Shown: one piece after another, positions 1 to 5,177 of the stretch
Layout of the letters: every line of letters begins with the position of its first letter
Position numbering within the stretch: position 1 is the first letter of the stretch
Assembly (NCBI GenBank): GCA_026399445.1
Contig: JAPLRA010000310.1
Location: 2,936 to 8,112, forward strand
DNA length: 5,177 nt
Direction: 5' to 3'
From: Sulfuritalea sp.
GTDB taxonomy: Bacteria; Pseudomonadota; Gammaproteobacteria; Burkholderiales; Rhodocyclaceae
Made by a program: the position numbers and the translations under genes
The notes under the pieces: model-generated
Database searches by the model: none
What the model saw: the letters and a program-made list of their open reading frames with translations, nothing else
What the model was told of the DNA's origin: nothing

Positions 1-3000
1 ATTTCGGCAGCCTGCTCGAACGTGTCGATGCAACCTACGAACAGTCCGACCGCGACCTCGATCTGCGCACCCGCAGCCTGGAGCTGAGTTCCGCCGAGCT
101 CAACGAAGCCAATGGTACGTTGCGCGCCGACATCGCGGCACGCGCACGCGCGGTGCAGGCGCTGCGGTCGACGGTAGGCGGGCTGCTGGGTCACGAATCG
201 ACGGGTCAGGCAGCAACCGGTGACGGCGACGAGCTCGAACAGCTTTCGCGGCTGATTTCGGAACTGGTCGGCGAGCGGGAAAAGCAGCGCAACCGGCTCG
301 ACAACCTCAGTTTTGCCCTCGATCAGCACGCCATCGTCAGTATTACCGACATTGGCGGAGCCATCACCTACGCCAACGACAAGTTCTGCGAGGTCAGCGG
401 TTACTCGCGCGCCGAATTGATAGGCCGCAATCATCGCATGCTCAAATCCGGAGTTCACGCCCTGGACATGTATGAGGGCTTGTGGCGAACCATCACCGGC
501 GGCGAGGCGTGGCGTGGCGAGCTCTGCAACCGCAAGAAGGACGGCCACCATTACTGGGTGGCGGCGACCATCGTCCCGCTGCTCGACGAATCGGGACGGC
601 CGACCGAGTACATCGCGATCCGCACCGACATCTCGGCACGCAAGGAAGCCGAGGCGCAACTTGCCGACCAGTTGCTGTTCAGCAAGCAGTTGATGGATGC
701 GATTCCAATCCCGATCTACCACAAGGGAACGGACGGACGCTATCTGGGCTGCAACCGGAGCTTTGCCGAGGTCTTCGGCGTCGATGACATCGATGCCTGG
801 CTCGGCACATCGGTGCATACGCTGCTGGATCCCGAGGTTGCCGCCTTTCACCAGGCGAAGGACCTTGAACTGTTCGCTCACGCCGGGCAGCAAAGCTATG
901 AAATGCGGGCGATGCCGATGCGTACCGGCGTGCGCTCGCTGATGTACCACAAGGCCAGCCTGACCCGTCCCGACGGCAGCATCAGGGGCCTGATCGGGGC
1001 CATCGTCGATATGACGGACCGCTACCTCTGGGAGGACGGGGTGATCCGCGCGCGCGATGCCGCCGAAGCCGCGAACCGGGCCAAGAGCGATTTTCTGGCC
1101 AACATGAGCCACGAAATCCGCACCCCGATGAACGGCATCATCGGCATGACCGACCTGGCCCTCGACACCCAACTCGACGAAGAGCAGCGCGAGTACCTGC
1201 AAATCGTCCGGTCATCGTCAGAGGCCTTGCTTACCGTTATCAACGACATCCTGGATTTCTCGAAAATCGAGGCCGGGAAGCTGGCGATCGAGGAAGTCGG
1301 CTTCGACATCCAGCGCACCGTGGCGGAAACCCTCAAGACCATGGCCCTGCGCGCCCACGAAAAGGGGCTGGAACTGGTCAGCGACATGGCTGCGGAACTT
1401 CCCGCGCGCGTCATCGGTGATCCCGGCCGCCTGCGCCAGATCGTGCTGAACCTGGTCGGCAATGCGATCAAGTTCACCGAGAAAGGCGAGATCGTCGTGC
1501 GGCTTGCGGCCGACGCGATTGACGGGCAGCGGGCGACGATCCGGGTTTCGGTCTGCGATACGGGCGTCGGCATCGCGCCGGAAAAGCAGGCGCATATCTT
1601 CGATGCCTTCGCCCAGGAGGACACCTCCACCACCCGCAAGTACGGCGGCACCGGCCTCGGCCTGACGATCTCGAAACGACTGGTGCAACTGATGGGCGGC
1701 CGGCTCTGGGTCGAAAGCCAGCCGGGGCGCGGCAGCACCTTCTTCTTCACCCTCGAGTTCGGCGTCGATGCCACGGAGCCATCCGCCGCGCAACCCGCCG
1801 GCCTGAGCGGACGAAGCGCGCTGATCGTGGACGACAACGCCGTCAATCGCGAGGTGCTGGCGCGACTGCTGCAGCGCTGGGGAATGAATGCGACGGTGGT
1901 CGCCTCGGGTGAGGCGGCGATCGCCATGCTTTCGAGCCAGCCCGTGCCCGACGCCGTCCTGCTTGACATGCACATGCCGGGGATGGACGGCTTCGCGGTA
2001 GGCGAATGGATCCGGGCGCAGGACAGCATGAAGTCCCTGCCGGTACTGATCCTGTCCTCGGGCGCCATGCGTGGCGATGCCCAGCGCTGCCGCGATATCG
2101 GCCTCGACGGTTATTTCCCCAAGCCCGTAGCCGAGGAAGAACTGCACGCGGCACTGGGCAAGCTCTTCGGCCAGGCCGGGATTTCCGATGCAGCGTCCGA
2201 ACTTATCACGCGCCACCAGCTGCGTGACCGACAGACCGCGCTCGAGGTGCTGCTGGTCGAAGACAATCCGGTCAATCAGCGCTTGGCAATGCGCGTTCTG
2301 GAAAAATGGGGTCATCGCGTGACGCTCGCCGCCGACGGGCAACTGGCGCTGGATGCCTTGGCGCAACGGACATTCGACGTCGTCCTGATGGACATGCAGA
2401 TGCCGGTCATGGGCGGTATCGAGGCCACGCACGAGATACGGCGCCGCGAAGCGGCAATGGGGAAACCCCGCCTGCCCATCATCGCCATGACCGCCAACGC
2501 CATGCAGGGCGACCGCGAAGCCTGCCTCGAAGCAGGCATGGACGATTACATCGCCAAACCGATCAAGGCCGCCGACCTTGCCCAAAAGCTCGGCGTGCTG
2601 TCGGCAGCGCAGGTCGTGCAGAACCGCCAGAACCCCGGGGGGCTTGCCGGCCATTCGCCCGCCGTCGACCCGCAGCTCGCCGATTTCGACTATGCGGCGG
2701 CGGTGGCCGCCATGGATGCGGAAATCGTCGAAGTCGTCACCCCGACCTTCCTCGAACATTTTCCCAAGGATTGCGCACAGTTGCGTGCCGGCCTTGCCGC
2801 GGGCGATGCAGACATGGTGATGCGGGTCACCCATTCCATGCGCGGTTCGCTGTCAGCCTTCGGCGCTGATCCCGCGACGCGACGCGCCAAGGAACTGGAA
2901 GCCCTGGCGCGGGCCGGTGACTTGCGCGAGGCCGACTCGCTGGCGCAACAGCTCTTCGCCGAGGTCGAGCGCCTGTTGAAAGTGCTCAATGCGCAGGTGG

Positions 3001-3014
3001 CAGGCGGCAGCTGA
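1..3014 (+). CDS. Hybrid sensor histidine kinase, PAS-PAS-HisKA-HATPase-REC-REC-HPt (5' partial)
   Basis: A multi-step phosphorelay sensor kinase, BarA/EvgS-like in its catalytic half. The frame is open from the first full codon at base 3. A TTG at 120 is only an internal codon: it has no Shine-Dalgarno, and coding-like sequence (LLERVDATYEQSD, RSLELSSAELNEAN) precedes it, so the true start lies outside the window. Residues below are counted from that TTG. Coiled coil up to about 66; PAS1 about 67-178 (NHRMLKSG, WRGELCNRKKDGHHYWV); PAS2 about 185-303; HisKA with phospho-acceptor His331 in MSHEIRTP (codon 1110-1112); HATPase_c with N box N444/N448, G1 DTGVGI 480-485 and G2 GGTGLGL 509-515. REC1 is about 566-682 (D571/D572, phospho-Asp616, S646, K668). 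REC2 is about 709-825 (E714/D715, Asp758, T791, K813). The C-terminal HPt is about 855-957 with His905 in THSMRG. No transmembrane segment is visible in this part; the missing N-terminus could hold one or another sensor domain. Ligand and output are unknown. It converges on the kinase at 3161-4966. Family assignment is very secure. Confidence 0.96.
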   Translation, partial: FGSLLERVDATYEQSDRDLDLRTRSLELSSAELNEANGTLRADIAARARAVQALRSTVGGLLGHESTGQAATGDGDELEQLSRLISELVGEREKQRNRLDNLSFALDQHAIVSITDIGGAITYANDKFCEVSGYSRAELIGRNHRMLKSGVHALDMYEGLWRTITGGEAWRGELCNRKKDGHHYWVAATIVPLLDESGRPTEYIAIRTDISARKEAEAQLADQLLFSKQLMDAIPIPIYHKGTDGRYLGCNRSFAEVFGVDDIDAWLGTSVHTLLDPEVAAFHQAKDLELFAHAGQQSYEMRAMPMRTGVRSLMYHKASLTRPDGSIRGLIGAIVDMTDRYLWEDGVIRARDAAEAANRAKSDFLANMSHEIRTPMNGIIGMTDLALDTQLDEEQREYLQIVRSSSEALLTVINDILDFSKIEAGKLAIEEVGFDIQRTVAETLKTMALRAHEKGLELVSDMAAELPARVIGDPGRLRQIVLNLVGNAIKFTEKGEIVVRLAADAIDGQRATIRVSVCDTGVGIAPEKQAHIFDAFAQEDTSTTRKYGGTGLGLTISKRLVQLMGGRLWVESQPGRGSTFFFTLEFGVDATEPSAAQPAGLSGRSALIVDDNAVNREVLARLLQRWGMNATVVASGEAAIAMLSSQPVPDAVLLDMHMPGMDGFAVGEWIRAQDSMKSLPVLILSSGAMRGDAQRCRDIGLDGYFPKPVAEEELHAALGKLFGQAGISDAASELITRHQLRDRQTALEVLLVEDNPVNQRLAMRVLEKWGHRVTLAADGQLALDALAQRTFDVVLMDMQMPVMGGIEATHEIRRREAAMGKPRLPIIAMTANAMQGDREACLEAGMDDYIAKPIKAADLAQKLGVLSAAQVVQNRQNPGGLAGHSPAVDPQLADFDYAAAVAAMDAEIVEVVTPTFLEHFPKDCAQLRAGLAAGDADMVMRVTHSMRGSLSAFGADPATRRAKELEALARAGDLREADSLAQQLFAEVERLLKVLNAQVAGGS
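1065..1163 (+). repeat. H-box segment, inverted partner of 4226-4324
   Basis: The 99 bases coding for the HisKA H-box of the plus-strand kinase match the H-box of the minus-strand kinase in inverted orientation. By hand count 81 of 99 bases and 28 of 33 residues agree. The longest exact run is 18 bases (1098-1115 against 4274-4291). This reflects shared kinase ancestry and strong constraint on the H-box, not a mobile repeat. Confidence 0.6.
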
Positions 3015-3160
3015 ACCCGGGAATCGGCCGCTGTCCGTTGAGGCTGTGTAGCCGAAATTCAGGCGGGAAGAGCGGGTAGCGCCGATTGAATGGCCGGTTC
3101 ACAGTGCGAAGCCGACCGCTCTGATCGCGCGAGTCATCTACCGTCGAGGCGGGTTGGCGA
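3015..3160. other. Convergent intergenic spacer, no gene or clear terminator
   Basis: This 146-base gap lies between the TGA stops of two converging kinase genes. The best hairpin I see is a 4-bp stem GGCT/AGCC with a 4-base loop at 3042-3053. It is too short and has no T-run on either side, so I do not call an intrinsic terminator. An imperfect 9-base tandem (gcgggaaga / gcgggtagc) sits near 3063-3080. Open frames crossing the gap have arginine-rich translations without recognisable motifs and overlap the ends of the real genes, so I treat them as chance. Confidence 0.7.
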
Positions 3161-4966
3161 TCAGGTCGGAACAACCGCTGCCGTCTTCCGCAGCCACTCC
3201 AGCATCGTCGCATACATCACATCCGGCTCCAGCGGTTTGCCGATGTGCTCATTCATGCCGGCCGCCAGGCAGTCGGCGCGATCTTCGGCGAAGGCGTTGG
3301 CGGTCATCGCCAGGATCGGGGGCTTTGCCATGCCGGGCAATTGGCGGATGGCGCGGCTGGCGTCCAGTCCGTTCATGACAGGCATCTGAATATCCATCAG
3401 GATCAGCGCATAGCCGCCATGACGGGCCTTCTCCACCGCCTCCTGCCCGTTGCTTGCGACCTCAGGCGCGAGGCCGGCTTCTTCCATCAGGAACAGCAAC
3501 ACCTCGCGGTTCACGGGCTCGTCTTCCACCACCAGCACGCGGCTGCCGGCGAACTGCCGCGCCAGCACATCGCGCGCCGGTTCGGACGGCAAGCTGTTGC
3601 CGACTGTCTGGCCGGCCACCGCGAACTTGATCCGCGCCGTGACCCAGAAGGTGCTGCCGACGCCTTCGTCGCTGACCACTCCCGCGTCGCCGCCCATCAA
3701 GAGCGCGATGCGTTTGCAGATGATCAGGCCCAGCCCGTTGCCGCCGTACTTGCGGTTCATCGAGTCGTCGGCCTGGGTGAAAGCGTGGAACAACCGGGCC
3801 TGCTGTTCGGGACTGATGCCGATGCCCTGATCGCTGACTTCGATCTTCAGCAGAACACTGACGCTCTCCTCTTCGACGACGCTGGCACGCACGACGATTG
3901 TGCCGTGCTCGGAGAACTTGATGGCGTTGCCGGTGAAATTAATCAGGATCTGCTTGACGCGCAGGGCGTCGCCGCACAGCAACTCGGGCAGCGCTGCGTC
4001 AATTTCGCTGTACAGCTTCAGCCCCTTGGCCTGGGCCTGCGCCTCCTGCATCTGCAGTACTTCGTCGATCGCCTGCGGCAGGGAGAAATTCTTCTCTTCC
4101 AGCGTCAGCCGCCCGGATTCGATCTGCGAGATATCGAGGATGTCGTTGAGCACCGCCATCAGATGCTTCGCCGAATTCTGGCTCTTGCTCAGCCAGTCAA
4201 TCTGCTTGGGGTCGGTGGCGCGGCGCAGCGCCAGCTCGGTCATGCCTATGACACCGTTCATCGGCGTGCGCAGTTCGTGGCTCATGTTGGCGAGAAAGAT
4301 GCTCTTGGCGCGGTTGGCCTCCTCGGCGGCGTCCCTGGCCTGTGCCAGTTCGGCGGTGCGGGCGAAGACCAGCTGTTCGAGGTGGTTGCGGTGTTGCGCG
4401 AGTTCGGCTTCGATCTGTTTGCGCTCGCTGATGTCGGTCAGGGCGATGCGAATCGCCGTCTCATCAGCGCCGACTTTTGCGCGCCGGCAATCCAGCAGCG
4501 CCTGAAACACCGTGCCATCGCGGCGCTGCAGGCTTACTTCGACACTGCCTTTGCCGTCCTGTTTCATCACGGTGAGGAACAGCGTCAGCCAGCGATTCTG
4601 GTCTTCGGCAATAACCTGGGCAGTGAAGCGGCGATGCAGCAGATCCGCGCGTTCGATGCCGAGCAGCGCGACCGCGGCGAGGTTGACCTCCTCGATCATG
4701 CCGTTGGCGTTGAGCGTGAAATAGCCGACCGGGGCGACGTCGTAGAGGTCGAGATAGCGGTCACGCGAGGCTTCCAGCTCAGCCTGTTTCTGGCGCAAGG
4801 CCTCGTTCTGCATCTCCAGTTCAACCTGATGCACCTGAAGTTCAAGCAGCATACGTTGCGCGTCATCCCCGCCCAGCGACAGGCTGGGCGGTCGCTGCGC
4901 AAGATTCGCCTCGGCCGCTGCGCGTAGTTGTTGCTTGTCCTGTTTGTCTTTGTCGTTCGGATTCAT
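3161..4966 (-). CDS. Hybrid sensor histidine kinase, PAS-HisKA-HATPase-REC (complete)
   Basis: A complete 601-residue hybrid histidine kinase, probably cytosolic: there is no signal peptide or membrane segment, and the N-terminus is hydrophilic (KDKQDKQQ). Order: coiled coil about 39-70 (LQVHQVELEMQNEALRQ); PAS about 68-182 (DLYDVAPVGYFTL, ending ALTDISERKQ); second coiled coil about 183-220 leading into HisKA, with phospho-acceptor His230 in MSHELRTP (codon 4277-4279); HATPase_c with N box N343/N347, G1 DQGIGI 379-384, F box F393/F396 and G2 GGNGLGL 408-414; a linker of about 25 residues; then a receiver at about 475-595 with E481/D482, phospho-Asp525 (codon 3392-3394), T555 and K577. The protein stops just after the receiver (EWLRKTAAVVPT), so it has neither HPt nor output domain and must pass phosphate to, or signal through, another protein. 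The ATG is chosen because GGAAGGAG lies 6 bases upstream. The Asn in the G2 box replaces the more usual Thr/Ser, but all glycines are kept, so activity is expected. The PAS ligand is unknown. Confidence 0.97.
   Translation of the reverse strand: MNPNDKDKQDKQQLRAAAEANLAQRPPSLSLGGDDAQRMLLELQVHQVELEMQNEALRQKQAELEASRDRYLDLYDVAPVGYFTLNANGMIEEVNLAAVALLGIERADLLHRRFTAQVIAEDQNRWLTLFLTVMKQDGKGSVEVSLQRRDGTVFQALLDCRRAKVGADETAIRIALTDISERKQIEAELAQHRNHLEQLVFARTAELAQARDAAEEANRAKSIFLANMSHELRTPMNGVIGMTELALRRATDPKQIDWLSKSQNSAKHLMAVLNDILDISQIESGRLTLEEKNFSLPQAIDEVLQMQEAQAQAKGLKLYSEIDAALPELLCGDALRVKQILINFTGNAIKFSEHGTIVVRASVVEEESVSVLLKIEVSDQGIGISPEQQARLFHAFTQADDSMNRKYGGNGLGLIICKRIALLMGGDAGVVSDEGVGSTFWVTARIKFAVAGQTVGNSLPSEPARDVLARQFAGSRVLVVEDEPVNREVLLFLMEEAGLAPEVASNGQEAVEKARHGGYALILMDIQMPVMNGLDASRAIRQLPGMAKPPILAMTANAFAEDRADCLAAGMNEHIGKPLEPDVMYATMLEWLRKTAAVVPT
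4226..4324 (-). repeat. H-box segment, inverted partner of 1065-1163
   Basis: This is the minus-strand copy of the H-box coding segment described for the partner. It covers residues 215-247 of the 601-residue kinase, including phospho-acceptor His230. Confidence 0.6.
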
Positions 4967-5042
4967 GTGCGTCTCCTTCCTCGAAGTGCAGGAGCGATCA
5001 GTGATTCAGCTGCGGCTCGAACAGGATGATCCAGGCCTGACA
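4967..5042 (-). other. Leader / intergenic region upstream of the minus-strand kinase
   Basis: These 76 bases separate the kinase start from the stop of a possible upstream reading frame. Apart from the Shine-Dalgarno they hold an 8-base palindrome CAGGCCTG (5032-5039), which has no repeat partner and may be chance. I see no convincing -35/-10 pair or sigma-54 site. The kinase promoter may lie further upstream, or the gene may be co-transcribed with the upstream frame. Confidence 0.45.
4973..4980 (-). promoter_or_regulatory. Strong Shine-Dalgarno of the 601-residue kinase
   Basis: Read on the minus strand, GGAAGGAG is followed by ACGCAC and then ATG. The AGGAG core is 6 bases from the start codon, close to ideal. 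It fixes the start at 4966 and argues for efficient translation of this gene. Confidence 0.88.
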
Positions 5043-5177
5043 TTAGTCCTGCCTCAGTTTCTGACCGATTGGTAGATCCTTGATGCGAATACTGGTCGGC
5101 ATCACGGTTGCAATGGCGCCGCGCGCCAGGGCGACGCCGGCACGATCCCAAACGCGAACCAGCAGAGCAGCAAGCTC
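5043..5177 (-). CDS. Possible 3' end of an upstream gene (partial, unidentified)
   Basis: On the minus strand a frame is open from the right window edge for 44 codons and ends in TAA at 5043-5045. It needs no start codon inside the window. The translation looks protein-like, with mixed hydrophobic and charged residues and little of the arginine/proline excess seen in shadow frames: it starts ELAALLVRVWDRAG and ends IRIKDLPIGQKLRQD. I do not recognise the family. It points the same way as the downstream kinase, 76 bases before its ATG, so the two could share a transcript. The alternatives are chance, or a plus-strand frame from the ATG at 5083 (MRILVGITVAM...), whose later residues are arginine-rich and look like a shadow. 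Confidence 0.38.
   Translation of the reverse strand, partial: ELAALLVRVWDRAGVALARGAIATVMPTSIRIKDLPIGQKLRQD

Noticed and set aside
1218..2834. A 538-codon open frame antisense to the plus-strand kinase
   Set aside because: It is the GC-bias shadow of a gene with strong domain evidence. Its translation is rich in His, Arg and Gly and shows no domain motif.
2986..3213. A 75-codon minus-strand frame filling the convergent spacer
   Set aside because: It is arginine-rich with no recognisable motif and overlaps the ends of both kinases; there is no clear Shine-Dalgarno.
3245..4927. A 560-codon open frame on the plus strand opposite the minus-strand kinase
   Set aside because: It mirrors the kinase codons, has no recognisable motif, and the minus strand here has an unambiguous kinase with a strong ribosome binding site.
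5032..5039. 8-base palindrome CAGGCCTG in the kinase leader as a possible operator
   Set aside because: It is a single short GC-rich palindrome without flanking symmetry or a second copy; chance is sufficient.
4963..5151. A 62-codon minus-strand frame overlapping the kinase start by four bases (ATGA-like)
   Set aside because: The overlap resembles translational coupling, but the translation is Arg/Ser/His-rich with no motif, and its first part overlaps the more protein-like frame ending at 5043.
5083..5176. A plus-strand frame from ATG with a hydrophobic beginning (MRILVGITVAM)
   Set aside because: There is no convincing ribosome binding site and it soon turns into Arg/Ala/Ser/Thr-rich sequence typical of a shadow frame. 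It cannot be judged without sequence beyond the edge.

Overview
The window is GC-rich and tightly coded. Strong third-position GC and long antisense shadow frames fit a Proteobacterium. The kinase architectures (VDATY...RSLELSS coiled coil before PAS; LQVHQVELEMQNE before PAS) resemble those common in Betaproteobacteria, for example Rhodocyclales. That placement is inferred from family resemblance only; no marker gene is present.

Layout: (1) Bases 1-3014, plus strand: a large hybrid histidine kinase cut by the left edge, with coiled coil, PAS, PAS, HisKA, HATPase_c, REC, REC and HPt. (2) Bases 3015-3160: a short spacer between convergent genes with no recognisable terminator or gene. (3) Bases 3161-4966, minus strand: a complete 601-residue hybrid kinase with coiled coil, PAS, coiled coil, HisKA, HATPase_c and one REC, preceded by a strong Shine-Dalgarno. 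(4) Bases 4967-5177: the leader of that gene and, upstream, a possible 3' end of another minus-strand gene running off the right edge.

Both proteins are phosphorelay sensors with the expected catalytic residues. The plus-strand kinase can in principle run a full His-Asp-His relay internally. The minus-strand kinase ends at its receiver and has no HPt, so it needs a partner; the HPt of its neighbour is one candidate, but this is inference. No output domain (DNA-binding, GGDEF, EAL, HD-GYP) lies in the window, so the pathways controlled are unknown. No mobile element, CRISPR array, RNA gene or clearly new system was found. The content is ordinary two-component signalling in an uncommon convergent pairing.
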